From Streptomyces nigra (GTDB taxonomy: Bacteria; Actinomycetota; Actinomycetes; Streptomycetales; Streptomycetaceae), in contig NZ_CP029043.1 in the NCBI RefSeq assembly GCF_003074055.1, forward strand, positions 3,836,501 to 3,900,500: a stretch of 64,000 nucleotides of DNA, read 5' to 3'. A model generated the notes under the pieces. That model was not told the origin of the DNA. It did not search any database and saw only the letters and a list, made by a program, of their open reading frames with translations. The position numbers were made by a program, and so were the translations under genes. This document shows positions 35,500 through 44,286 of the stretch, one piece after another (positions within the stretch are counted from its first letter, which is position 1; each line of letters opens with the position of its first letter).

Positions 35500-36321
35500 C
35501 TACTGGGTGACCGTGAAGTTCCGCAGGATGGCCGCCGTCAGATCCGGGTCGCCCTCCGTCTTCACCCGGTCCGCCACCGCCTCCGGCGTCACCCGGCCGC
35601 AGGCCAGCCGTACGAACGTCTCCCAGTCCAGGGTCAGCGAGGCGGCCGGGCCCAGCGCGGGGGCCGTCTCCAGGGTGCCCCGGCCCTGGATGTCGATCCG
35701 GATCGTGCGCAGGAACTCGACCGGGCCGTGGACGTCGAGGACGATCGCCGAGCTGCGTGGCGCGTCCACCTTCGCCATGACCTCCGGCATCCGGCCGAGC
35801 AGCACGTCACGCGCGACGAGCGCGCCGGGGGAGTCCAGGTTGCCGGGGCGGCCCAGCGCGGCGCGCAGGTCCTGCTCGTGCGCCCACACGTCGAAGGCGT
35901 GCGTGCGCATCGCCTCCTCCAGGGTCAGCTCCGCGCCCAGCGGGCCGCGCACCTTGGTGCCGGGGTCACGGCTCTCGTTCCGCAGCTGGCGGTTGCGGCG
36001 GATGATCGTGTACTCCAGCTCCGACGTCATCTCCGGCGCCGTGTGGTGGCGGCGGACGTCGACCTGCATCTCCATGTAGCGCTGGTGGTCGTTGGTCACA
36101 TGGAAGAGGTCGCGCGGCAGCGTGTGGATGGGGCGCGGGTCGCCCAGCATCTCGCAGTCCAGGCCGATCACATGGGAGACGACATCGCGCACCGACCAGC
36201 CGGGGCAGGGGGTGCGCCGGTTCCACTCCCCCTCGACGAGCGGGGTGACCAGCTCGGATATCGCGTCGATGGAGTGGGTCCAGGCGTCGGCGTAGGGCTG
36301 GAGGGTGGGATGCAGACTCAC
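35500..36321 (-). CDS. DinB/mycothiol maleylpyruvate isomerase-fold enzyme (TIGR03083-like)
   Basis: 273 residues from the GTG at 36321 with GAGGGG upstream. The N-terminal MDMPI-type domain has the pattern TPCPGWSVRDVVSHVIG and, in the four-helix bundle, HAFDVWAHEQDLRAALG. Those motifs carry the histidines and aspartate/glutamate of the metal site in mycothiol-dependent isomerases and transferases. The C-terminal ~100 residues form a second domain. The reaction is unknown; mycothiol dependence is plausible in Streptomyces. Confidence 0.78.
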   Translation of the reverse strand: MSLHPTLQPYADAWTHSIDAISELVTPLVEGEWNRRTPCPGWSVRDVVSHVIGLDCEMLGDPRPIHTLPRDLFHVTNDHQRYMEMQVDVRRHHTAPEMTSELEYTIIRRNRQLRNESRDPGTKVRGPLGAELTLEEAMRTHAFDVWAHEQDLRAALGRPGNLDSPGALVARDVLLGRMPEVMAKVDAPRSSAIVLDVHGPVEFLRTIRIDIQGRGTLETAPALGPAASLTLDWETFVRLACGRVTPEAVADRVKTEGDPDLTAAILRNFTVTQ

Positions 36322-36417
36322 GGAACGGGACCCCTCGGCGGTTGGTACGTCGGTTCGCGGGCAGGTTCTGGCGGCGGTGCCAGTGGGCGGCGGCGGCTGT
36401 CGGCGGGTGTCTCGGCT

Positions 36418-36461
36418 GTCCCCCCACGTTCTCGGCTGCGCTCGAACAGGGGGGACCCCCA
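36418..36461. repeat. palindromic G/C-block repeat, probable dispersed Streptomyces intergenic element
   Basis: Six C residues (36420-36425) pair with six G residues (36449-36454) around an inner GTTC/GAAC stem; ACCCCC follows. This shape resembles short hairpin repeats I know from many Streptomyces intergenic regions. Only one copy is in the window. Confidence 0.5.
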
Positions 36462-36551
36462 AAGTTACGCTGCTGTGAGGCACCCCGGCAGTGCTTTCGT
36501 GTGACGATCGTAGGCCCGTGTGGACGGCTCGAATGCCAGGACGGTGGTAGT

Positions 36552-37346
36552 GTGCGCGCCTCTTTGCTCCAGATCGACGTGAATGAGGACGAATCGGTGG
36601 AATCGCGCCGGGTGAGGGTCGCCTCCCTGGTACGAGAACAAGCCGGAGCGGATCTCGTCGTCCTGCCCGAGCTGTGGACCACCGGCGCCTTCGCCTACGA
36701 GGGGTTCGGCACCGAGGCCGAACCGCTCGAGGGACCCACGTACGAGGCGATGGCCAAGGCCGCGAGCGACGCCGGTGTCTGGCTGCACGCCGGGTCCGTC
36801 CCCGAGCGCGACCCGGACGGTCCGCTCTACAACACCTCGCTGGTCTTCTCCCCCTCCGGCGACCTCGCCGCCGCCTACCGCAAGATCCACCGGTTCGGCT
36901 TCGACAAGGGCGAGGCCGTCCTGATGGGCGCCGGCCGGGATCTCGTGACGGTCCGGCTGCCCGACACCACCCTGGGCCTCGCCACCTGCTACGACCTGCG
37001 CTTCCCCGAACTCTTCCGCGGCCTCGTCGACGCCGGCGCCGAGACCCTTGTGATCCCCGCCGGCTGGCCGGAGCGCCGCCGGGCGCACTGGACGCTGCTC
37101 GCCCAGGCCCGCGCGGTGGAGAACCAGGCGTATGTGCTCGCCTGCGGAACGGCCGGGACGCACGCGGGAGTTCCACAGGCCGGCCACTCCATCGTCGTGG
37201 ACCCCTGGGGCGAGGTGCTGGCCCAGGCCGGACCCGGCGAAGAGGTCCTCACCGTGGAGTTCGACCCCGGCCGGGTCGCGGTGACACGGGATCAGTTCCC
37301 GGCCCTGAAGGACCGGGTGCTCGGGCTCGACCCGCCCCGGCGCTGA
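36552..37346 (+). CDS. carbon-nitrogen hydrolase (nitrilase superfamily)
   Basis: 264 residues from the GTG at 36552. The Glu-Lys-Cys catalytic triad is visible: Glu 40 in LVVLPELW, Lys 111 in YRKIHRF and Cys 146 in LATCYDLRFPELF. The family hydrolyses amides or nitriles; this type resembles omega-amidases and Nit proteins that clean deaminated glutathione. Length is typical. A -10-like TACGCT lies about 82 nt upstream at 36465-36470. It is divergent from the DinB-like gene across 230 bp that contains the palindromic repeat. The substrate cannot be read from sequence. Confidence 0.9.
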   Translation: MRASLLQIDVNEDESVESRRVRVASLVREQAGADLVVLPELWTTGAFAYEGFGTEAEPLEGPTYEAMAKAASDAGVWLHAGSVPERDPDGPLYNTSLVFSPSGDLAAAYRKIHRFGFDKGEAVLMGAGRDLVTVRLPDTTLGLATCYDLRFPELFRGLVDAGAETLVIPAGWPERRRAHWTLLAQARAVENQAYVLACGTAGTHAGVPQAGHSIVVDPWGEVLAQAGPGEEVLTVEFDPGRVAVTRDQFPALKDRVLGLDPPRR

Positions 37347-37388
37347 GCCGCGCCCCGGCGGTGAGCCCCGCGCGGTGCCGGCCGCGCC

Positions 37389-37886
37389 TCAGTCGTCCCC
37401 GCGCTCCTTCTCCGCCAGGTGGATCACACACACCGCCACCGCGATCAGCAGCGCCGGGTCGGCGTCCTCGCGCACCACGTCCACGCCGTACGTCTCCCGG
37501 ACGTGCAGCCAGCGGCGCGAGACCACGGCGAGCAGTTCCCTGTCGTACTCGACGGCGAACTCCCGGTCGAGGATCCTGCCGCTGACATCGAGCTCGGTGC
37601 TGCCGTCCGCGAGGGCCACCCGGTAGTGGTTGCGCAGCAGCGACAGCCGCTTGCGCCGGATCGTCGCCAGCGGCCGGCCGTCCCGCTCGATCACCATGGT
37701 GTCGCGCAGGGCGAACATCTTCTGCCGGATGTCGATGAGGACGCGGCCCTGCACGTCCTTCAGCTCGAAGGTGTCCCGCACCCGCATGGCCTTGCCGTCG
37801 ACGAGGAAGACCTTGTTTCCCCGGTCGTCCTCGATCCAGTAGTCGTCACCGAAGCCGAGCAGCCGGTCCCGCACGAGAAATCTCAT
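37389..37886 (-). CDS. LURP-one-related/scramblase-fold protein
   Basis: 165 residues. The sequence reads as a beta-rich barrel: LVRDRLLGFGDDYWIEDDRG, VFLVDGKAMRVRDTFELKD, RRKRLSLLRNHYRVAL and DRELLAVVSRRW match the LURP-one/Tubby-like C-terminal family found widely in actinobacteria. The final stretch LLIAVAVCVIHLAE is hydrophobic, as in the family. Function is unknown. It is divergent from the thioredoxin-NHL gene, 87 bp away, and convergent with the hydrolase. Confidence 0.8.
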   Translation of the reverse strand: MRFLVRDRLLGFGDDYWIEDDRGNKVFLVDGKAMRVRDTFELKDVQGRVLIDIRQKMFALRDTMVIERDGRPLATIRRKRLSLLRNHYRVALADGSTELDVSGRILDREFAVEYDRELLAVVSRRWLHVRETYGVDVVREDADPALLIAVAVCVIHLAEKERGDD

Positions 37887-37973
37887 GCCACGAGGGCTTC
37901 CCCGCCACCGGCCCCGGAACCACGCCTGTAGGCCGTCGGGCTGACTCCGCGCGGCCGGTGGCACCCTGGGGAC

Positions 37974-39800
37974 ATGACCGACCGAGCACCCCGGCACGCC
38001 CGCGTCCGCGCCCCCGAGCTGACCGGCGCGGGCGGCTGGCTCAACACGGGCGGCCGCCCCTACACCCTGGCCGAGCTGCGCGGACGCATCGTGATCCTCG
38101 ACTTCTGGACGTCCGGCTGCGTCAACTGCCTGCACGCCATCGACGAACTGCGTGAGCTGGAGGCGAAGCACCGGGACACCGTCGTCGTGGTCGGCGTGCA
38201 CTCGCCGAAGTTCGCGCACGAGGCCGAGCACACCGCCGTCGCCGACGCCGTGGAGCGGTACGGCGTCGAGCATCCCGTCCTGGACGATCCGGAGCTGGTG
38301 ACCTGGCGGCAGTACGCGGTGCGGGCGTGGCCGACGCTCGCGGTGATCGACCCGGAGGGGTACGTCGTCGCGCAGCTCTCCGGCGAGGGACACGCCGACG
38401 CCATCGGACGGCTGGTGGCCGAGCTGGAGGCCGAGCACACGGCGAAGGGCACGCTGCGGCGCGGGGACGGGCCGTACGTGGCGCCGGAACCGGAGCCGAC
38501 CGTGCTGCGCTACCCCGGCAAGGTCATGGCGCTGCCCGGCGGCGGGTTCCTGGTCAGCGACACCACCCGGCACCGGCTCGTGGAGTTCGCCGAGGACGGC
38601 GAGAGCGTCGTACGGCGGATCGGCTCCGGTGCGCGCGGGTTCACCGACGGCCCCGCGGAGGCGGCGTCGTTCGCCGAGCCGCAGGGCCTGGCGCTCCTGC
38701 CCGACGGGTCGGTGGTGGTCGCCGACACCGTCAACCACGCGCTGCGCCGCCTCGACCTCGCGACCGGCGCCGTCACGACGCTCGCGGGCACCGGACGCCC
38801 GTGGCGGCGGGGCGCGGCCACGACGGGCCCGGCGCGGCAGGCGGACCTGTCCTCACCCTGGGACGTGGCGGTGTTCGCCGGGCGGGTGTGGATCGCGATG
38901 GCGGGCGTCCACCAGCTGTGGACGTACGACCCGGCGGCGGACACCGTCGCGGTGGCGGCGGGGACGGCGAACGAGGGGCTGGTCGACGGCCCGGCGGACG
39001 AGGCGTGGTTCGCCCAGCCGTCGGGGCTCGCGGTGTCACCGGACGGCGAACGGCTGTGGGTGGCCGACGCGGAGACCAGCGCGCTGCGCTGGGTGGACCG
39101 GGACGGCGTGGTCCGTACGGCGGTCGGCACCGGGCTGTTCGACTTCGGGTACCGCGACGGCCCGGCCGGGCAGGCACTGCTCCAGCATCCGCTGGGCGTC
39201 ACGGCGCTCCCGGACGGCTCGGTCGCGGTCTCCGACACCTACAACCAGGCGCTGCGCCGCTACGACCCGGCGACCGGTGAACTCTCCACGCTCGCCACGG
39301 ATCTGCGGGAGCCGTCGGACGCGGTGACGGTGGGCGCGGACATCGTGGTCGTGGAGTCGGCCCGGCACCGGCTGACCCGGCTGCGGCTGCCGGAGGACGC
39401 CCTGGAGGGCGCGGCGGAACGCCGAACGCGGCGGGACGTCATGGACGTGGCCGGCGAGGTCGTGCTGGACGTGGTCTTCGAGGCCCCGGCGGGGCAGCGG
39501 GCGGACGACCGGTACGGGCCGCCGGCCCGGCTGCTGGTGTCCGCGACGCCCCCGGAGCTGCTGCGCACGGGCGAGGGCGCGGGGACGTCGCTCTCCCGCG
39601 CCCTCGTGTTCGACCCGTCCGCCGGGCCGGGCGTCCTGCGTGTCTCGGCGACGGTCGTGTCCTGCGACGACGACCCCGAGATCCCGTATCCGGCCTGCCA
39701 TGTGCACCGGCGCGACTGGGACGTCCCCGTCCGGCCGGCCGCCCGGGGCGCCGAGCGTCTGCCACTGGTGTTCGCGGAGCCGGACGCTCAGACGCCGTAG
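37974..39800 (+). CDS. thioredoxin-like domain fused to NHL beta-propeller
   Basis: 608 residues. Residues about 10-160 are a TlpA/AhpC-type thioredoxin fold with the dithiol CVNC (Cys 49 and 52, in FWTSGCVNCLHAIDEL). The rest is an NHL propeller with repeats such as EPQGLALLPDGSVVVADTVN, QPSGLAVSPDGERLWVADAE and HPLGVTALPDGSVAVSDTYN. The order matches NHLRC2-type proteins. No signal peptide, so the protein is probably cytoplasmic. The last ~110 residues form a separate beta-rich segment. It overlaps the end of the DUF6458 gene by 13 bp. Function is not established. Confidence 0.88.
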   Translation: MTDRAPRHARVRAPELTGAGGWLNTGGRPYTLAELRGRIVILDFWTSGCVNCLHAIDELRELEAKHRDTVVVVGVHSPKFAHEAEHTAVADAVERYGVEHPVLDDPELVTWRQYAVRAWPTLAVIDPEGYVVAQLSGEGHADAIGRLVAELEAEHTAKGTLRRGDGPYVAPEPEPTVLRYPGKVMALPGGGFLVSDTTRHRLVEFAEDGESVVRRIGSGARGFTDGPAEAASFAEPQGLALLPDGSVVVADTVNHALRRLDLATGAVTTLAGTGRPWRRGAATTGPARQADLSSPWDVAVFAGRVWIAMAGVHQLWTYDPAADTVAVAAGTANEGLVDGPADEAWFAQPSGLAVSPDGERLWVADAETSALRWVDRDGVVRTAVGTGLFDFGYRDGPAGQALLQHPLGVTALPDGSVAVSDTYNQALRRYDPATGELSTLATDLREPSDAVTVGADIVVVESARHRLTRLRLPEDALEGAAERRTRRDVMDVAGEVVLDVVFEAPAGQRADDRYGPPARLLVSATPPELLRTGEGAGTSLSRALVFDPSAGPGVLRVSATVVSCDDDPEIPYPACHVHRRDWDVPVRPAARGAERLPLVFAEPDAQTP

Positions 39801-40033
39801 CCGTCGCTGTAGCCGTCCCGCCGGTGGGGTTCTTCGCCGACGACCGGGGTCGCGGGCGGCACCACCACGCGCTTGCGCCGGGCGATGCTGCTGAAGGTCG
39901 TGACGCCGATCAGGCCCACGATCATCAGGATGACCCCGACCAGGTCGAGGTTCACCCCGTCCATCTCCCAGTCGGTCGCGAACGTGAGGATGGCTCCCGC
40001 GGCGATGAGGATGATGCACCCGCCGAGGCCCAT
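39788..40033 (-). CDS. DUF6458 small membrane protein
   Basis: 81 residues with two membrane helices: GGCIILIAAGAILTFATDW (about 4-22) and LVGVILMIVGLIGVTTFSSI (about 31-50), then a basic stretch ARRKR and a polar tail. The layout and length match the actinobacterial DUF6458 family, whose role is unknown. It lies tail to tail with the thioredoxin-NHL gene. Confidence 0.85.
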   Translation of the reverse strand: MGLGGCIILIAAGAILTFATDWEMDGVNLDLVGVILMIVGLIGVTTFSSIARRKRVVVPPATPVVGEEPHRRDGYSDGYGV

Positions 40034-40130
40034 GAGTGTCGCCTCCTGTCCGGTCCGGACGATCCGGTCCGGACGTCCGGGTACCCCGGTCGGAGACGCT
40101 CACACCGCGGCGTCGGCGCGCGGTCCTCAA

Positions 40131-41426
40131 CTACCCCTCCAGGAACGCCGCCAGGGAGTTCGCGAGCAGCCACGGGTCGTCGACGCCGCACAACTCCCGT
40201 GCGCTGTGCATGGAGAGGATGGCCACGCCGATGTCGACGGTGCGGATGCCGTGCCGCGCGGCGGTGATCGGACCGATGGTGGTGCCGCACGGCATGGAGT
40301 TGTTGGAGACGAACGACTGGAAGGGGACGTCCGCCTTCTCGCAGGCCGCCGCCCACACCGCACGGCCCGAACCGTCCGTGGCGTAGCGGTTGTTGACGTT
40401 GACCTTGAGGATCGGGCCGCCGTTGACGCGCGGGTGGTGCGTGGGGTCGTGCCGCTCGGCGTAGTTGGGGTGCACGGCGTGGCCGGTGTCCGAGGAGAGA
40501 CAGACGGTGCCGGCGAAGGCGCGCGCCTTGTCCTCGTACGAGCCGCCGCGCGCGAACACCGAGCGCTCCAGGACGCCGCCGAGCAGCGGGCCGTCGGCGC
40601 CGGTGTCGCTCTGGGAGCCGTTCTCCTCGTGGTCGAAGGCGGCGAGCACCGGGATGCAGGGCAGCCCGGCGCCGGAGCCGGCCACGGAGGTCAGTGCGGC
40701 GGTCCCGGCGTGGACGGAGAGCAGGTTGTCCATGCGCGGGCCGGCCAGCAGCTCCTTGTCGCGGCCCAGGTAGGCGGGGGGCTCGACGGAGTGGACCATC
40801 AGGTCCCAGCCGGTGACCTCGCCGGGGGCGATGCCGGCGGTCTCCTCCAGGAAGGCGATCAGGTCGCCGTCGCGGACGTCGCCGAGGCCCCACACGGGCT
40901 GCAGATGGCGCTGCTTGTCGAGCTTGAGGCCGTCCGTGGACACCGCGCGGTCGAGGTGGATGGCGAGCTGGGGGACGCGCAGCAGCGGCCGGTCGACGTT
41001 GACCAGCCGGGTCGAGCCGTCCCGCAGGGTGAGCCGGCCGGCGAGGCCGAGGTCGCGGTCGAGCCAGGAGTTGAGCAGCGGTCCGCCGTAGATCTCGACG
41101 GCGACCTGGCGCCAGCCGTGCGCACCGGTGTCGGGGAGCGGCTTGACCCGGAGGTTGGGGGAGTCGGTGTGGGCGCCGACGATCCGGAACGGCGTGTGGG
41201 GCGCCGCGCCCTCGGGGACGTACCAGGCGACGATCGCCCCGCCGCGCAGCACGTACTTGCCGCCGCTCGACCCGTCCCAGGCGTCCGTCTCGGCGACCTG
41301 GCGGAAGCCGGCCTTCTCGAGCCGTTCGGCGGTGTTCGCCACGGCGTGGTACGGCGACGGGCTCGCCGCGAGGAAGGACATGAGGTCGTCGGTGTGGCCG
41401 CGGTCGAAGCGGGGGGGTGCGCTCAT
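40131..41426 (-). CDS. M18 family metallo-aminopeptidase
   Basis: 431 residues. A dinuclear zinc aminopeptidase of the aspartyl/DNPEP type: metal and catalytic motifs are VGAHTDSPNLRVKP (His, Asp), FDHEENGSQS (Glu-Glu), SSDTGHAVHPNY (Asp) and SNNSMPCGTTIGP. It removes N-terminal residues from peptides in the cytoplasm. A TAAGGT -10-like element on the minus strand (41433-41438), 6 nt before the ATG, suggests a leaderless start. The preceding gene is shut off by a 15-bp terminator, so this gene has its own promoter. Confidence 0.92.
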   Translation of the reverse strand: MSAPPRFDRGHTDDLMSFLAASPSPYHAVANTAERLEKAGFRQVAETDAWDGSSGGKYVLRGGAIVAWYVPEGAAPHTPFRIVGAHTDSPNLRVKPLPDTGAHGWRQVAVEIYGGPLLNSWLDRDLGLAGRLTLRDGSTRLVNVDRPLLRVPQLAIHLDRAVSTDGLKLDKQRHLQPVWGLGDVRDGDLIAFLEETAGIAPGEVTGWDLMVHSVEPPAYLGRDKELLAGPRMDNLLSVHAGTAALTSVAGSGAGLPCIPVLAAFDHEENGSQSDTGADGPLLGGVLERSVFARGGSYEDKARAFAGTVCLSSDTGHAVHPNYAERHDPTHHPRVNGGPILKVNVNNRYATDGSGRAVWAAACEKADVPFQSFVSNNSMPCGTTIGPITAARHGIRTVDIGVAILSMHSARELCGVDDPWLLANSLAAFLEG

Positions 41427-41446
41427 GGGTTCACCTTAACGACGTG

Positions 41447-41482
41447 CGAGGGCCCGCTCCCGTGAAGGGGAGCGGGCCCTCG
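41447..41482 (-). terminator. terminator between the FadE-type gene and the aminopeptidase gene
   Basis: A perfect 15-bp stem (41447-41461 / 41468-41482) with a 6-nt loop. It lies 86 nt after the end of the acyl-CoA dehydrogenase gene on the minus strand. No U tract, as is common in Streptomyces. Confidence 0.85.
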
Positions 41483-41567
41483 TGCGGGCGATGTGGATTG
41501 TCCGTGAGTGACGGGAACAGCCCGTTGCCGGTGAGCCGTTCCCGCGCCCGGCGGGTCCTTCGAAGGA

Positions 41568-43394
41568 CTAGAAGGCCGCCTCGTCCAGCTCCATCAGGTC
41601 CAGCTCGACGTTCTCGGCGAGCTTGCGCGCGCCGGTGACGCCCGGCAGGACGTTGGCCGCGAAGAACTTCGCCGCCGCGATCTTGCCGGTGTAGAACGCC
41701 TTGTCCTTGGCGGAGGCCGTCGGGAGCTTCTCGGCGGCGATCGCGGCGCCCTTGAGCAGCAGGTAGCCGACGACGACGTCACCGGAGGCCATCAGCAGGC
41801 GGGTGGTGTTCAGGCCCACCTTGTAGATGTTCTTGACGTCCTGCTCGGTGGCCGCGAGGTCGGTGAGCATGAGGCCGACGATGGCCTCCAGCTCGACGGC
41901 CGCCTTGGCCAGGTGCTCGCGGGCGCCCGCCAGCTCCTCGCCGCCCTCGCCGACCGCCAGGAACTTCTTGATGTCCTCGGCGAGCGAGTTCAGGGCCGCG
42001 CCCTGGTTGCGGACGATCTTCCGGAAGAAGTAGTCCTGGCCCTGGATGGCGGTGGTGCCCTCGTACAGGGTGTCGATCTTGGCGTCCCGGATGTACTGCT
42101 CGATCGGGTACTCCTGCAGGAAGCCGGAGCCGCCGAAGGTCTGCAGCGACTGGGCGAGCTGCTCGTAGGCCTTCTCGGAGCCGTAGCCCTTGACGATCGG
42201 CAGGAGCAGGTCGTTGAGCGCGTGCTCGGTCTTGGCGTCCTCGCCGGCCGCCTCCTTGACCTGGATGGCGTCCTGGACGGAGGCCGTGTACATCACCAGG
42301 GCGCGCATGCCCTCCGCGTACGCCTTCTGCGTCATGAGGGCGCGGCGCACGTCGGGGTGGTGGGTGATGGTGACCTTGGGGGCGCTCTTGTCCATGAAGT
42401 TCGCCAGGTCGGGGCCCTGGACGCGCTCCTTGGCGTACTCCAGCGCGTTGAGGTAGCCCGTCGACAGCGTGGAGATCGCCTTCGTGCCGACCATCATGCG
42501 GGCGAACTCGATGATGCGGAACATCTGGCGGATGCCGTCGTGCTTGTCGCCGATCAGCCAGCCCTTGGCGGGGTGCTTGTCGCCGAACGTCATCTCGCAG
42601 GTGTTGGACGCCTTCAGGCCCATCTTGTGCTCGACGTTCGTGGCGTAGACGCCGTTGCGCTCGCCCAGCTCGCCGGTCTCGAAGTCGAAGAGGTACTTCG
42701 GGACGAGGAAGAGGGACAGGCCCTTGGTGCCGGGGCCCGCGCCCTCGGGGCGGGCGAGCACGTAGTGGAGGATGTTCTCCGACATGTCGTGCTCACCCGA
42801 CGTGATGAAGCGCTTCACGCCCTCGATGTGCCAGGAGCCGTCCTCCTGCTGCACGGCCTTGGTGCGGCCGGCGCCCACGTCCGAGCCGGCGTCCGGCTCG
42901 GTGAGGACCATGGTGGAGCCCCACTGCTTCTCGGTGGCGAACTTCGCGATGTGCTTCTGGACCTCGTTGCCCTCCTCGAAGAGGATGCCGGCGAACGCGG
43001 GGCCCGAGGAGTACATCCACACGGCCGGGTTCGCACCGAGGATGAGCTCGGCGTAGGCCCAGATGAGGGAGCGGGGCGCGGTGGTGCCGCCGATCTCCTC
43101 GGGCAGGCCGAGACGCCAGTACTCGGAGTCCATGAAGGCCTGGTAGCTCTTCTTGAAGGACGCCGGGACGGGCGCGGTGTTGGTCTCCGGGTCGAAGACC
43201 GGCGGGTTGCGGTCGGCGTCGGCGAAGGACTCCGCGAGCTCGTTCTCGGAGAGGCGGGTCAGCTCCTCGAGGATGCTCTTCGCGGTCTCGACGTCCATCT
43301 CCTCGAACGGACCCGTGCCGTACAGCTTGTCGCGTCCGAGTACTTCGAAGAGGTTGAACTCGATGTCGCGGAGGTTCGACTTGTAGTGCCCCAT
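41568..43394 (-). CDS. acyl-CoA dehydrogenase with C-terminal extension (FadE5-like)
   Basis: 608 residues from the ATG at 43394. The dehydrogenase core is clear: [20 protein letters not shown] (FAD/substrate loop), [11 protein letters not shown], and the C-terminal motif [24 protein letters not shown] with [18 protein letters not shown] further ~150-residue C-terminal domain follows, as in the 600-residue enzymes of actinobacteria that handle broad fatty acyl-CoAs in beta-oxidation. The gene is alone; a terminator follows. No regulator is adjacent. Confidence 0.93.
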   Translation of the reverse strand: MGHYKSNLRDIEFNLFEVLGRDKLYGTGPFEEMDVETAKSILEELTRLSENELAESFADADRNPPVFDPETNTAPVPASFKKSYQAFMDSEYWRLGLPEEIGGTTAPRSLIWAYAELILGANPAVWMYSSGPAFAGILFEEGNEVQKHIAKFATEKQWGSTMVLTEPDAGSDVGAGRTKAVQQEDGSWHIEGVKRFITSGEHDMSENILHYVLARPEGAGPGTKGLSLFLVPKYLFDFETGELGERNGVYATNVEHKMGLKASNTCEMTFGDKHPAKGWLIGDKHDGIRQMFRIIEFARMMVGTKAISTLSTGYLNALEYAKERVQGPDLANFMDKSAPKVTITHHPDVRRALMTQKAYAEGMRALVMYTASVQDAIQVKEAAGEDAKTEHALNDLLLPIVKGYGSEKAYEQLAQSLQTFGGSGFLQEYPIEQYIRDAKIDTLYEGTTAIQGQDYFFRKIVRNQGAALNSLAEDIKKFLAVGEGGEELAGAREHLAKAAVELEAIVGLMLTDLAATEQDVKNIYKVGLNTTRLLMASGDVVVGYLLLKGAAIAAEKLPTASAKDKAFYTGKIAAAKFFAANVLPGVTGARKLAENVELDLMELDEAAF

Positions 43395-43588
43395 GGTCAC
43401 GGCTCCGTAGCGGGTCGGCGAGGCACTGGATCCTCGCGCTAGTTCACGTACCAACAAGTAGCTACGATGATGCTACCCGCCAGTAATAAGACGCAACCCC
43501 GATCCCGGATCTGTGACAGGTCCCACCGGATCGACCTTGGTGGCCGTACCCCTCCGCGGGCGCGGTCGCTGTCGGTACGCTTGCGCGC

Positions 43589-44074
43589 ATGTATGGATAC
43601 GGCCAGCCCATGGACGGTGGTGCTGCGCAGCAGCAGTACGCCCCGCCGCCGCAGCAGCCCATGGCCGGTGGTGTCGGCGGGTACGGCCAGCAGCCGCCGC
43701 TCTACCCCGAGCCGTCCGCGCCGTCCCTCGCGGACGCCGTGCGCGCGTTCACCACGGGCCAGCTGGCCGCCGAGGACTTCCAGCAGATCTTCGCCACGTC
43801 GAAGGTCTACTGCCCGCGCGGCGACAACCCCGGGTTCCTCGCCCTGCACAACACCCAGCAGCCGGTGATCCCGATGTTCACCTCGCTGAAGGAGCTGCGC
43901 CGGTACGCGGGCAAGGAGTCCAAGTACTTCGTCATCACCGGCGCCGAGGTGATCGACCTGCTGCCGACCGGCTACGGCTTCGTCCTCGACATGGAGGGCG
44001 AGCACCGCATGGTCTTCGACGCGAAGGCCGTCGAGCAGATGGTCGAGTTCGCCATGCGCCGTATGTACGGCTAG
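43589..44074 (+). CDS. SseB-like N-terminal-domain protein
   Basis: 161 residues. A Gln/Pro/Gly-rich N-terminal tail of about 45 residues (QQQYAPPPQQP) precedes a small alpha/beta domain of the SseB N-terminal type (FATSKVYCPRGDN, PVIPMFTSLKELRRYAGKES, IDLLPTGYGFVLD). Many actinobacterial relatives are linked to ESX-type secretion, but no such genes are nearby, so no function is assigned. The -10 element TACGCT (43576-43581) lies 7 nt before the ATG. Confidence 0.82.
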   Translation: MYGYGQPMDGGAAQQQYAPPPQQPMAGGVGGYGQQPPLYPEPSAPSLADAVRAFTTGQLAAEDFQQIFATSKVYCPRGDNPGFLALHNTQQPVIPMFTSLKELRRYAGKESKYFVITGAEVIDLLPTGYGFVLDMEGEHRMVFDAKAVEQMVEFAMRRMYG

Positions 44075-44196
44075 TGACCGCCGGTACGGCCCGCCCGCAC
44101 GGCCGGAACGCACCGGACCAGGTGGTCCGGAGCGGGTGACCCCGGCGCGCCCGCCGCGCGCCTGCTGTCACACTGAGCCGCTTTCCCGGATCAAGC

Positions 44197-44223
44197 GCCC
44201 GGAGGGAATGCCCTCCGGGCTTT
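44197..44223 (+). terminator. terminator after the SseB-like gene
   Basis: A 10-bp stem (44197-44206 / 44211-44220) with an AATG loop, followed by TTT. It overlaps a candidate SigR -35 element of the pirin gene. Confidence 0.7.
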
Positions 44224-44230
44224 GTGCGTT
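44204..44230 (+). promoter_or_regulatory. candidate SigR-type promoter for the pirin gene
   Basis: GGGAAT at 44204-44209 and CGTT at 44227-44230, giving GGAAT-N18-GTT, the SigR consensus of Streptomyces. It is 57 nt before the pirin ATG. The -35 falls in the loop and arm of the preceding terminator, so the match could be a by-product of that hairpin. Confidence 0.4.
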
Positions 44231-44286
44231 CGGGGTGGCAAGAAGTTCAACGCTCAACTAAACTGGCCGCACAAGGAGGTACCGAC

